A stretch of 64,000 bases of DNA, taken from CAWIVH01 sp963839475 (GTDB lineage Bacteria > Acidobacteriota > UBA6911). Every line of letters starts with the position of its first letter. Within the stretch, counting starts at the first letter, position 1. The stretch spans positions 248,001 to 312,000 of the forward strand of contig CAWIVH010000019.1 of assembly GCA_963839475.1 (NCBI GenBank), read 5' to 3'. Below the pieces are notes generated by a model that saw only the letters and a list, made by a program, of their open reading frames with translations, ran no database searches and was not told the DNA's origin. The position numbers and the translations under genes are program-made. Shown here in pieces: positions 25,435 to 34,238 of the stretch.

Positions 25435-28400
25435 TCAGAACTTGTACCGAAGCGCAAACTGGATTTGGCGGGCCGGCGTTGCGGCCATGGTTACGCTGCC
25501 AAACTGAGCAGTATTGACGTACCGGTTCGGCGTTCCGAAATTGGTATGGTTCAGGGCATTGAAAAACTCCGCTCGAAACTGGATGCCGTGCGATTCGTGA
25601 ATCTGGAATTCACGGATGAGGGCCAAATCCACGGAGTTCTGCCCCGGCCCGATCACCGTATTGCGCCCCACGTTGCCGAAGGTGAAGGCCGCAGGGGTGG
25701 CGAAGGCAGCGGTATTGAACCAGCGATCACCGGATTGCTGGTCGGCGGACAGGTAGATAGGCACATTTGGATTCTGGTTGGCGCGGATCGGGTTCGTGTT
25801 CAAAATGGTGCCGGCGTTGGCGGTATCGCCGAAAACGGAGATGGTAAACGGGAACCCGCTTTGCGCCTGATAAATGGTTGCGATATTCCAGTCACCCAAA
25901 ATGGCACTCAGGAACCTGGTGCCCAGCCATTCCGAGCCCGCTTTCAGAGGCACCAGATATTGCGCGCTGAGAACGAATCGATGCTTGAGATGACACCCGC
26001 CAAGCCCCCATTCGGTACGCAGGTCATTGTTGTTTTGCGGCAGCTCGGGCTCATTGGCGGGTGAGCGGAAAGCCGGCGCATCGGTCAGGAGACGGGAGTA
26101 GGTGTAGTTGCTCAAAATGGAGATGGAGTGGCTGAACTGGTGTTTGTACAGCACCCAGCCGCTGTCATAGGTGGAATTCGCCGTATTTTCTATGATGTTG
26201 ACGGCGGAGATCGGGAAAGTTGTGCTCTGAACGGGGAAAATGATGAAGTCCGAATCGAGCGTTGAACCGGGAACAAAGGAGGCGGTGTGGAAAGGACGCC
26301 GCGGGCCGACGGCACCGGGGCCTGGCAACGCATTATTCAAGAGGTGTGCTCGCTGGAGCTTTTTCGAAACGGAACCTGAATATCCCGCCTGAATCAGGTC
26401 GTTTTTGGTGACCTGGCCTTCCAAGGTCAAACTGTACTGCTGGGTGTAGGCGGATTTTCCTCGCGGGTCCACGCCCGTGAAACTCACTACGGTCTTGCCG
26501 AGAACGGCGGGATCAAAATCCAGGGTGTTTATGGCCGGAGTGAAATTGTCGCTCTGCTGCGTTTCGGGAAATACGACCGGGACATTGTGAACCAGGTTGC
26601 ACCAGGAATTCATGTCTCCCTGGCCGTAAAATACTCCATAGCCCGCACGGACCACGAATCGCCCATTCCATGGGGAATAGGCGAAACCGACGCGTGGCGC
26701 GATGTTGTTTTTATCGGTGTATTGTGCCCCGGCGGAATATCCGCCTTCGCCTGCGAAATACACATAGGGCTGGCCGCCGATAAAATCAAGATTGTTGAGC
26801 GGTTTGGTGGCTTCGTTGGGATTGGTGACAAGTTCATAGCGGGCGCCGAGGTTGATCGTGAGGTTTTTCCGGATTCTCCAGTCATCCTGAATATAGGTGC
26901 CGAAGGTCGTATTCCGCATGTGCATGCTGGGATAGCCGGCCTGCCGGGTTTTGACGACAGGGAGCCCCAGCAGGTAACTCGCCAGGGCGTCTCCGGTGCC
27001 GTCATTCGTGGCGGTGCGGGTCGTGAAGCCGGGGGAGAACGAGTAGAATCCGCGGTTCTGGAAAAACCCGAGCATGTTCCAGCGGAATCGGCGGATTTCC
27101 GCCCCCACCTTCAAGGAATGCGACCGGGTTGTCTTTGCCACATTGTCCCCGAACTGGTATACCGTATCGTGGTACTCGGAGGGGGTGGCCAGGAGCTGGT
27201 CACCGAAGGGATCATACCCCTGCACCACAAACTGCGGCAGTCCGTAGGCTTTTTCTCCTCCCCAGCCGACGCCTTTAATGCCGAGTTCCTTGATCAGATC
27301 GCGGCCTTCGGTTCCCTTTTGTCCGACCCGTTCCAGGTTCATTCTCTGCAGGCCGAAGCGGAAGCTGTTCACCAGGGACGGCGAAAGCACCCAGTTGTGG
27401 GTCAGGGTCAGGTTCTGAACCCGGTTGTCGTGGTAAGATCCGAAACCGGGCAGGTTCTCAGGGGTAAAGCCGCGCTCGGCGCTCAGGCTGTAACGTCCGT
27501 AAATGTTCTGGCTCCCCATATTCCGGTCGATGCGAGTGGTGAATTGATCGTTGTTGATGCGCTGGACGCGGTTGTCCTGCAAATTATTGAAACTGCCTCC
27601 GCCTCCCATCGAGCCCATACCGGACATTCCCTGGTCGCTGTTCGGCAGAGGGACGAATTCCTTTAGCACCTGCTGAGTGGTCGGGTTGATCCGGCTTTGA
27701 GGAATGATGTTGTTGGGGAACTGGTCGCGTATCACCTTCGGGTTGCTGGGGCTCGTGGGCTTGGACGGATCGTAAGACGGATTGTTGCGGGTGGTGGCCG
27801 GGTCATAGATGGGATTCATCCCGGTGAAATCACCGTCACGCGGTTCCTCCATTGGAACCGACTCGATCATAGATTGTCCCTGCACACTCCGGAAACCCTC
27901 GAAATGCAGAAAGAAAAAAGTCTTATCCTTTCGCAGCGGCCCGCCGATTGTCCCGCCGTACTGGTTTTGTGAAAAATGCGGCAATTTGGAGGGACTGGTG
28001 AAGTCGCGTGCATCCAGCGCACTGTTGCGGAGGTATTCATAAAGGCTGCCATGAAACGAGTTCGTGCCGGTCTTGGTTACCACGTTGATGACGCCCGTTC
28101 CCTGCGACCCAAACTCAGCGGAGTAGGTACCAGCCTGTGTCTGGAATTCACGTACCACATCCGGAGAAAGGCTGATGACATAGGTGTTGAATGCCGGATC
28201 TGTGTTGATCGTCCCATCCAATAGAAAAACGTTCTGATCCGCCCGCCCGCCACCGACACTGATGGCGGAATTCTGCCCGGGGCGCCAGTACAGGGGATTC
28301 ATATTACCCATCTGGGCGCCGTGGGATGTTCGGGCCCCCGGAGTAAGCAGCGACAATTCAAGGAAATGCCGCCCGTTGAGGGGCAGCGATTGCACCTTGT

Positions 28401-28815
28401 CCTGGTCAATGACTGTGCCGATTGTGGCGTCGGTGCTGTTGACCAGCGTAGGGGATGTATCCACTGTGATGGTGGTTTCCAGGGTTCCTACCTTCATCTC
28501 AAGGTCAAGCTTGGCCTGCTGGTTGATTTCCAGCTTCACCAGGGCTTTGCCCGAGGTAAAGCTGGACAATTCCCAGGTGACCTCGTAATCGCCAGGCTGC
28601 AATCCCTGGAATTCGTAGTAGCCATCGTTATTCGAAACAGTGCCTCGCGTAAAACCGGTTCGGGTTTCGCGTACCTGGACGGCGACTCCGGGCAGAAGCA
28701 GTTTCTGCGGATCGTAGACCGTTCCAAACAGCTTGGAAGTTGCGGATTGCGCCGCGAGTAATCCTGGGAAGCCAAGGAAAGCAGCCAGAACAGCCGACGA
28801 AAGCAAGGATTTCAT
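25435..28815 (-). CDS. Oar-like TonB-dependent outer-membrane receptor with carboxypeptidase-regulatory domain
   Basis: The protein has 1126 residues with a signal peptide (MKSLLSSAVLAAFLGFPGLLAAQ). Residues about 25-115 form a CarboxypepD_reg beta-sandwich (LFGTVYDPQKLLLPGVAVQVRET, GYYEFQGLQPGDYEV). A plug domain follows (VQSLPLNGRHFLELSLLTPG, VFLLDGTINTDP, GTGVINVVTKTG), then a 22-strand-type barrel ending in aromatic ALRYKF. A GSM-rich loop (GMSGMGSMGGGGS) lies near residue 400. Such receptors import large substrates, commonly glycans, across the outer membrane using TonB energy, and are expanded in Acidobacteria. No SusD-like partner is present. A GGAG site lies eleven bases before the ATG. 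Confidence 0.92.
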   Translation of the reverse strand: MKSLLSSAVLAAFLGFPGLLAAQSATSKLFGTVYDPQKLLLPGVAVQVRETRTGFTRGTVSNNDGYYEFQGLQPGDYEVTWELSSFTSGKALVKLEINQQAKLDLEMKVGTLETTITVDTSPTLVNSTDATIGTVIDQDKVQSLPLNGRHFLELSLLTPGARTSHGAQMGNMNPLYWRPGQNSAISVGGGRADQNVFLLDGTINTDPAFNTYVISLSPDVVREFQTQAGTYSAEFGSQGTGVINVVTKTGTNSFHGSLYEYLRNSALDARDFTSPSKLPHFSQNQYGGTIGGPLRKDKTFFFLHFEGFRSVQGQSMIESVPMEEPRDGDFTGMNPIYDPATTRNNPSYDPSKPTSPSNPKVIRDQFPNNIIPQSRINPTTQQVLKEFVPLPNSDQGMSGMGSMGGGGSFNNLQDNRVQRINNDQFTTRIDRNMGSQNIYGRYSLSAERGFTPENLPGFGSYHDNRVQNLTLTHNWVLSPSLVNSFRFGLQRMNLERVGQKGTEGRDLIKELGIKGVGWGGEKAYGLPQFVVQGYDPFGDQLLATPSEYHDTVYQFGDNVAKTTRSHSLKVGAEIRRFRWNMLGFFQNRGFYSFSPGFTTRTATNDGTGDALASYLLGLPVVKTRQAGYPSMHMRNTTFGTYIQDDWRIRKNLTINLGARYELVTNPNEATKPLNNLDFIGGQPYVYFAGEGGYSAGAQYTDKNNIAPRVGFAYSPWNGRFVVRAGYGVFYGQGDMNSWCNLVHNVPVVFPETQQSDNFTPAINTLDFDPAVLGKTVVSFTGVDPRGKSAYTQQYSLTLEGQVTKNDLIQAGYSGSVSKKLQRAHLLNNALPGPGAVGPRRPFHTASFVPGSTLDSDFIIFPVQSTTFPISAVNIIENTANSTYDSGWVLYKHQFSHSISILSNYTYSRLLTDAPAFRSPANEPELPQNNNDLRTEWGLGGCHLKHRFVLSAQYLVPLKAGSEWLGTRFLSAILGDWNIATIYQAQSGFPFTISVFGDTANAGTILNTNPIRANQNPNVPIYLSADQQSGDRWFNTAAFATPAAFTFGNVGRNTVIGPGQNSVDLALIREFQIHESHGIQFRAEFFNALNHTNFGTPNRYVNTAQFGSVTMAATPARQIQFALRYKF

Positions 28816-29161
28816 GGAATGTACATCTCCGTTACGTGGTTATAGCGATGCCCTGTATCAGGCCGGGCACTTCATACCGATTCACAAATACCAACAGGCT
28901 GGAAAAACCCAGAATTTTGCAAACCACCCGAGTTGAATAAACATGAGGGTGCAAAAAATGTGCCAGCTACCGCAGTTTCATTGGGAGATTGTTTAAGATA
29001 TTGAAATAAAAGGATTTATTTGATTCGCGGACGAACTCAACCGTTGGGCCATCCCGTCAGGAAGCATATTTAATATGAATTTGGCAATGGTCAAAATCTA
29101 TTAAGGCATATTATTTATGGCTTATCCAATCCAAATCCACATGAATAGACTTTGTGGCAAC
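28816..29161. other. Intergenic leader region of the TonB-receptor gene
   Basis: No gene is seen. The region is AT-rich from about 28990 to 29160 and should contain the promoter of the minus-strand receptor gene, but no clear -35/-10 pair could be fixed. Confidence 0.4.
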
Positions 29162-29460
29162 TATGGACACCCACAAATTGGTGGCAACTGTGGACACCCA
29201 TAATTTGGGGTAACTGTGGATTTGTGGACAGCTGAACTGTAGAACTGTGGACACCCACAAATCCGATTCATCCGCCGGATTCAGTAGAGGAACTGTGGAC
29301 ACCCACAAATCAGGGCACTTTGGAACTGTAACTGTGGACAGCCATGAATCAGCGAAACCGTGGCACGATGGATGGGTATTGTGGACATCCATTTAAGAAT
29401 TGTGGACAGCCATGAAACAACCTCATCCACTGCGTTGGGTGAAATTATGGACAGCCACCA
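29162..29460 (+). repeat. Array of nine short palindromic TGGACANCCA repeats
   Basis: Nine copies of TGGACANCCA or close variants, all on the plus strand, have cores starting at 29164, 29191, 29225, 29248, 29296, 29335, 29382, 29403 and 29448. The best copies read TGTGGACACCCACAAAT, in which TGTGG can pair with CCACA around ACAC. Spacing is irregular (21 to 48 bases). The N position is C, G or T, so there are subtypes (GACACCCACAAAT, GACAGCCATGAA, GACATCCATT). The same core flanks the REP-associated transposase at 34-35 kb. The antisense reading frame here (LWVSTV repeats) is an artefact of the repeat and not a gene. Confidence 0.85.
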
Positions 29461-29562
29461 ATCCGATTTGAAGGTACTCCCGTGAGCTGGCTGCTCAATT
29501 ACCGGGCGGGAAAATGCCGAGCGATAGGTTTGCCGGTTGTCGCGAGATGATGATGATCTTCA

Positions 29563-31359
29563 TTAACGCCAGAAATAGTTCCAGGCGTAGGCCAGGTCGG
29601 CGGTCTTGCCTGCCCCGAGTGTCAGCTTCCAGCTGATCTTGCCGACGCCATTGAAATGAAACCACCAGTCGGGCCAGGAGTACCACAACCATCCCGGCAC
29701 CGGCATGTCACCCAGAGAACGTTCCTCAAGGACATTCACCATCTCGAATTTGCCGCCGCTTCCGGCTTCGATCACATTACCGAGCACATAGCGTACGATC
29801 TCCATATCCGTCGATTGATCGCGCCGGTTGGTCACGGCAAGCGTCCCGGAAAGGTCGATGCGACCGTATTGTCGGCCCTGCCATGTTTCAGCATTCGGCA
29901 CTCGCTTGAGTTCCTTGTCGGTTTTCTTCAGATTAATTTCGACTGCCTGGGTCACCGGCAGGTCGTATTCGGCCCCGATAGGGGTATAGGAAATGAGCCC
30001 TTGTGCCAACACCCGGCTGCCGTGGAGGATCAATGCCGGCGCAGTGGTAAGAGGGAATTCTGTTTTGTTACTCAGGCGGATCTTATGCATGATCTTCGGC
30101 TCGCGCAAAAGCCTGGCCAGTTCGCGTTGCTGCTCGTCGTTGATCCGCATTTCCTCACGCCGGATTTCAGCCGGCAGCGCGAAGGGAATTTCCACCGTGA
30201 AAATATCCTTATACTTCATGGCAGTCTCGTGCACCGGCAGGACCATTCGCTGTCCTTTTTTGAGTGTGATGTGCCTGACGGTGTAGACAAACAGGTCCTC
30301 ATTCTTCTGTGAAGAGGCTATTTCCGGCCCGAGATCCGTGGCAGGTGCCCGGGTGGAATCTTCTCGGCCCTCCGCAGTCGCCGGCGCCGCCATCTGGGTC
30401 ATGATGGCATTCGACAGCCGTGCAGCAGATACCGAATTGGGATCAAAGTAGGGCGAAAGCCGGGCCAGGGTCTGCTGTAGCGAGATGGGATCGACCATTT
30501 CCTTGAAACCAAAGGTCGGCACCCCGACTACCAGCTGCGCGGTCACATCTTCCATGTCCGCCAATTCATTGATCAGCGTTGCTTCAAGCTGGATCACCGC
30601 ATTACCCATGCCATCCAGGGTCACCTTATAGTTGGGAATCCAGCGCAATCCCTTCTGCAGATAGCTCATCCCTACGGCGGCCTCGGGCGCGGCACGCCTA
30701 TTCTCCCAATTGAGTTTGAGGGTGAGCAGGTTCCGGAACTCCTCGCTTGAGGACTCGCGCTTCGGCGCAGCGACGAAGGTCACGTCCAGAATTCGATCGA
30801 TAGCCACTACCCTGGTCCCGGCCTCGGTCTTCAGAAGCACTACGGTCCCTTTTTGGGGCAGCTTCCCGCCCGAGTTCGGCGGATCGGTTTTATCCAGCTC
30901 TTCCCCGCTCCGTTCAGGTACATCAACAATGATTGCGGGATAGGCGACCGAGGGAGTCTCACGGCCGGTCAACACTTCGGTAATCATCACCTGCGCCCCA
31001 ATGTTGCCCTCGATCAGTTCGCGAACGCTTAGGGCTGTCCGTTGGATCCTGACCTTGTGGGGGCTGGCCACCACGGCGGAGAGCCGGGCGCCTTTTTCCG
31101 CAGAATGCGCCCAGAAGGTACCCAGTACAGGTGTCGGAAGGTAATCCATCACCACGTTTCCGGCGGCATCGGTTGGCATCCTGCCTTCATGCAAAACGAA
31201 TGCATGGCCGTCCTTGAAAATGGTCACCTCTTTGATCGGCATCTTGGCCAGGGCGCTGAGTGGTGTGGCCTGGTCGGCCTTCGCCGGCGAAGGGCCCGCC
31301 GGCAATACTATTAAAGAAAACACCAAAGCGACGACATAACAAACCGATTTCGGGCTCAT
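29563..31359 (-). CDS. Exported DUF4139-like protein
   Basis: The start is set at ATG 31359, with AAAAGGA nine bases upstream and a proper signal peptide (MSPKSVCYVVALVFSLIVLPAGPSPAKA). The frame could extend to 31401. The 598-residue protein has an N-terminal beta region (KEVTIFKDGHAFVLHEG). Its central part reads GLRWIPNYKVTLDGMGNAVIQLEATLINELADMEDV, resembling the conserved strand pattern of DUF4139 proteins (LRWxPxY...A.V.N....DWxxV.L). The C-terminal part is beta-rich and ends in WKLTLGAGKTADLAYAWNYF. No catalytic motif is visible. Function is unknown; a cell-surface or periplasmic structural role is a guess. Confidence 0.65.
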   Translation of the reverse strand: MSPKSVCYVVALVFSLIVLPAGPSPAKADQATPLSALAKMPIKEVTIFKDGHAFVLHEGRMPTDAAGNVVMDYLPTPVLGTFWAHSAEKGARLSAVVASPHKVRIQRTALSVRELIEGNIGAQVMITEVLTGRETPSVAYPAIIVDVPERSGEELDKTDPPNSGGKLPQKGTVVLLKTEAGTRVVAIDRILDVTFVAAPKRESSSEEFRNLLTLKLNWENRRAAPEAAVGMSYLQKGLRWIPNYKVTLDGMGNAVIQLEATLINELADMEDVTAQLVVGVPTFGFKEMVDPISLQQTLARLSPYFDPNSVSAARLSNAIMTQMAAPATAEGREDSTRAPATDLGPEIASSQKNEDLFVYTVRHITLKKGQRMVLPVHETAMKYKDIFTVEIPFALPAEIRREEMRINDEQQRELARLLREPKIMHKIRLSNKTEFPLTTAPALILHGSRVLAQGLISYTPIGAEYDLPVTQAVEINLKKTDKELKRVPNAETWQGRQYGRIDLSGTLAVTNRRDQSTDMEIVRYVLGNVIEAGSGGKFEMVNVLEERSLGDMPVPGWLWYSWPDWWFHFNGVGKISWKLTLGAGKTADLAYAWNYFWR

Positions 31360-31759
31360 ATTCTGTTCCTTTTCAGAGATATGCGGCACACGCGCAAACA
31401 CAGCCGGTTTGCATCTATCGTATTCCGAATAGGCCCAGCAATTTCTCTCAGGCGATCTGTCCGTTCAGAGAATTTGCCGACCGGCCACTGGCAAGCCGGA
31501 GGAGTTCGAATCAGCACTCGCCGACAGACAAATTATTCGTTATTTGCCTGATTACTCCTAAAGATTATCGAACCGTGACAAAAGTCTATCGGGCCGCCGA
31601 ATGGGACAAAACGATTTCATTCATGATCGGCCCGTTAAGCCAGGTCGGGACTCTTCGTGGAATTGGACACCGAATGGCGGAGTTAATAAAGGACACCCCA
31701 ATTCACGTCGCAGCCATATAGCTGGGAATTGAATAATGTGGCAGACACAAACAGTTGAA
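31360..31759. other. Intergenic region with two degenerate repeat cores
   Basis: No gene is seen. TGGACACCGA at 31664-31673 and AGGACACCCC at about 31690-31699 are degenerate members of the TGGACANCCA repeat. The remainder is moderately AT-rich. Confidence 0.45.
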
Positions 31760-32770
31760 CTATCGAGGGCGATTGATGACCGCACCTGGACGGACGGGTG
31801 TTATCGTCCGACCATCGGTCATAGAGATTGGACGGAGCAGCCCGTTGGCATCGTAACTCACTCGGTCGATGCAAATTTGCCGTGATCCATGGTAGGGGCC
31901 GTCTCCACTCTGACCGTCCCAGCGGTGATAAAAGATCAGCCATTCGCCATTCAAGGGGCTTTGGATAAAAGAGTGGTGGCCTGGGCCCTTATGGAGGCTA
32001 TCGCTGAGCAGCAAAGGACCGCGATAGGTCCAAGGTCCCGTGGGAGAATCCCCTGTTGCGTAGTGGACTGAATAGGATGCATGCCGGTAGGAACCATGGC
32101 TATAAGTGAGATGGTACTTGCCGCCATGATAATGAATGAAAACGCCTTCGGTGAATTGAGGTGGGGTATCCACGGGCATCGGCTTTTCCAGGTTGACCAT
32201 GTCATCCCGCAACGCGAACATCCGGAGCGTGGCGCCGGCGCTGCCGCCCGCATATAAAAACAAGTGGCCGGATCGCGGATCTTCGAAAACCATGGGATCA
32301 ATGGCCTCAAAGCCGCCGCCGCCAATGAGTAGGGGCTGACCCGAATCGACGAAAATTCCCGCCGGTGAATTTCCGATTGCGACTCCGAGCCGTGAGGGGG
32401 TTTTGCCTTGTGGCCCAACAGAGTAATAGAAATAAAACTTTTCATTACGTTCAACAATACAGGGGGCCCAGGCATAATGCATTTTTTCGCCGTCGGCTTC
32501 AATCCACCGAATGTTGGCGAATTCGAGAACAGGTCCGTGGCGCTGCCACGAAAGAAGGTCTGAGGACGAAAATGCGTAAAACATCCTGCCGCTGCCGGGA
32601 CTCCATGTGGGATAGATCCAGATAATGCCTTTCGAAACAAAAGCGAATGGATCCGCACCCGGCATGACCGGGTTCACCAGGCGAAAATTGTCGGGCGACG
32701 CACTTGATAGGAAAACAAAACTGGAAATGGCCAGAGTCCACGACAGAATTCCAGAGGCTCGTATTGTCAT
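31760..32770 (-). CDS. Secreted glycoside hydrolase family 43-type enzyme
   Basis: The 336-residue protein begins with a signal peptide (SGILSWTLAISSFVFLSSAS). The five-bladed propeller shows the GH43 catalytic triad in order: NPVMPGADPFAF (general-base Asp), EAIDPMVFED (pKa-modulating Asp) and FTEGVFIHYHGGKYHLTYS (general-acid Glu). GHHSFIQSP and WLIFYHRW supply the late conserved His and Tyr motifs. It is likely an alpha-L-arabinofuranosidase, beta-xylosidase or related exo-enzyme acting on plant polysaccharide. It lies 102 bases downstream of a sugar-isomerase-like gene on the same strand, so the two may be cotranscribed. Confidence 0.87.
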   Translation of the reverse strand: MTIRASGILSWTLAISSFVFLSSASPDNFRLVNPVMPGADPFAFVSKGIIWIYPTWSPGSGRMFYAFSSSDLLSWQRHGPVLEFANIRWIEADGEKMHYAWAPCIVERNEKFYFYYSVGPQGKTPSRLGVAIGNSPAGIFVDSGQPLLIGGGGFEAIDPMVFEDPRSGHLFLYAGGSAGATLRMFALRDDMVNLEKPMPVDTPPQFTEGVFIHYHGGKYHLTYSHGSYRHASYSVHYATGDSPTGPWTYRGPLLLSDSLHKGPGHHSFIQSPLNGEWLIFYHRWDGQSGDGPYHGSRQICIDRVSYDANGLLRPISMTDGRTITPVRPGAVINRPR

Positions 32771-32872
32771 TAAAGCCCTTCTCGGTTATGGAGCGGCACC
32801 CTGGAAGCAAAATGGAGACTGTTGATCAGCCGGCAGGCGTTTTCGCCAAACGGCAATTTCTTCGCAGGAACC

Positions 32873-33817
32873 CTAAGAAAGAAAGGACTGCCGGACATAG
32901 TCAATGTTCGTGCGTGTGTCCTCGAGGAAGCGGCCTTTTCGACCGCTGCTTTCGAGCACGTACCACTTGTCATATCCGATAGAACGGCAGGCGGCCGCGG
33001 CCGCATCGAATTTCACTTCCCCTTCAATGGCACCGAGCAGCGGCGTCTTCCAATCCTTCACGTGGATCTCGCAGATCCGCCCGGCGCCCAGATAGCGTAA
33101 TTCGGTGGGGATATCGTAGCCATAGTGCGTGGAATTGCCGATGTCGTAGTAGACCTGTACCATGGGCGATCCGATCCGGTCGATGATTTCGGCGTTTTGC
33201 TCAGCAGTGAGGGTGTTCTCGATCCCCAGCGCCACTCCCAAGTCCGCGGCCCGCGGTACGATCTGACGCAGCACTTCAATCGTCCGGGTCACCCCGCGCG
33301 CATCAAGCTCGTAACTGGCAAAACCTTCTTTTCGGAGATTGCGAAGGTCGCCCATGGAATCCTGAAGGCGCAGGTCGCCGTTTCCGAAGAATGCAATCAG
33401 AATATTCTTGGCTCCCAAAGCAGCCGCCGCTTCAAGCGCATCGATTACGAAGACTGCGGATTGGGGCTCCGATTTGAGCGGGATTTCGTTGAGAATCGAA
33501 CCAGCCGCAACCGAGTGGAAGGCAATACCGTGTTCGCGGCCCAGTTCCAGGTATTTTTGTCGAACTGATTTTTCGCGCAGAGGAATTCGGTCCGGCGCCG
33601 TCCCAACGGAAACCTGAATTCCCCGCAGTCCTGCCTCGCGAGCAAGAGAAGTGAATTCCGGGTCGCACGGCTTGCCCAAGTTCCAGTCGCACATCCCGAC
33701 CCGCATCTCCCGTCCCGGAGGAGCCGGGAAAGCGCCTCGATGTTTATGCCCAACGGTGCCCGCGGCCATCCCCAAAGATTTCATGAACTCTCTGCGATTG
33801 GCTTGCATGGCCCCCAT
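32873..33817 (-). CDS. Tat-exported sugar phosphate isomerase/epimerase-like TIM-barrel protein
   Basis: The start is placed at ATG 33817 (MGAMQANRREFMKSLGMAAG), which gives a twin-arginine signal; ATG 33808 is nearly as good, and the longest frame back to 33877 is unlikely. The mature protein is an AP-endonuclease-2-type barrel (RVGMCDWNLG, AREAGLRGIQVSVG, GIENTLTAEQ, VYYDIGNSTHYG, EIHVKDWK, YVLESSG). These motifs give the Glu, Asp, His, His and Glu ligands of a divalent metal site as in xylose-isomerase-like epimerases. It probably isomerises a sugar or keto-sugar derivative. It lies just upstream of GH43, which supports a carbohydrate role. Substrate unknown. Confidence 0.82.
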   Translation of the reverse strand: MGAMQANRREFMKSLGMAAGTVGHKHRGAFPAPPGREMRVGMCDWNLGKPCDPEFTSLAREAGLRGIQVSVGTAPDRIPLREKSVRQKYLELGREHGIAFHSVAAGSILNEIPLKSEPQSAVFVIDALEAAAALGAKNILIAFFGNGDLRLQDSMGDLRNLRKEGFASYELDARGVTRTIEVLRQIVPRAADLGVALGIENTLTAEQNAEIIDRIGSPMVQVYYDIGNSTHYGYDIPTELRYLGAGRICEIHVKDWKTPLLGAIEGEVKFDAAAAACRSIGYDKWYVLESSGRKGRFLEDTRTNIDYVRQSFLS

Positions 33818-34238
33818 CGTAACAGGAATCCAATGATCGCCGAAAAGTAAAATCAGTTTGCTCGAAATCACGGACACCCATTAAATGAAATCATGGACAT
33901 CCATCAATATACTTCTTCAGGGGCGGATCTTTCCCAGCCTGCTGGTTGTGCCAGGGACATTTCCAGCATCAGGAGTTTTTCTCTTTTTCTGAAATCTGCT
34001 ATAAGCGGATGGCCTGGATTTGACCTGGATTGGAGGCACAGGGAGGTAATACTCTAATGAAGCGACTCTTCAGATCAGGCAGGCGATCGGCAGATCAGTG
34101 GGTGGGGGAGCAAAAAGTTCTGAAATAGGCTGATTCGGAGGTGCTGAGGCACAGAATCGCAGAGAATTTCGCTTCCGCGCGCGAACCTTCGGCGGGTGCT
34201 TGAATATCACTAGATCTCAGACCATCTTGCAGGTGCTG
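33818..34238. other. Left flank of the REP-associated transposase gene
   Basis: No gene is present. CGGACACCCA (33871-33880) and TGGACATCCA (33894-33903) are two direct copies of the array repeat, 23 bases apart. The rest is unremarkable sequence with a few short inverted repeats. Confidence 0.5.
33871..33903 (+). repeat. Two TGGACANCCA repeat copies left of the transposase
   Basis: Both copies are in plus orientation, the same as in the 29.2 kb array, and each is followed by an AT-rich tail (TTAAATGAAATC, TCAATATA). Confidence 0.65.

Noticed and set aside
29111..29392. Minus-strand open frame with repeated LWVSTV peptide
   Set aside because: It is simply the translation of the TGGACACCCACAAAT repeats; there is no ribosome site and periodicity follows the DNA repeat.
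29162..29460. Possible CRISPR array
   Set aside because: Conserved units are only about 10-17 bases, spacing varies from 21 to 48 bases, and no cas genes are present.
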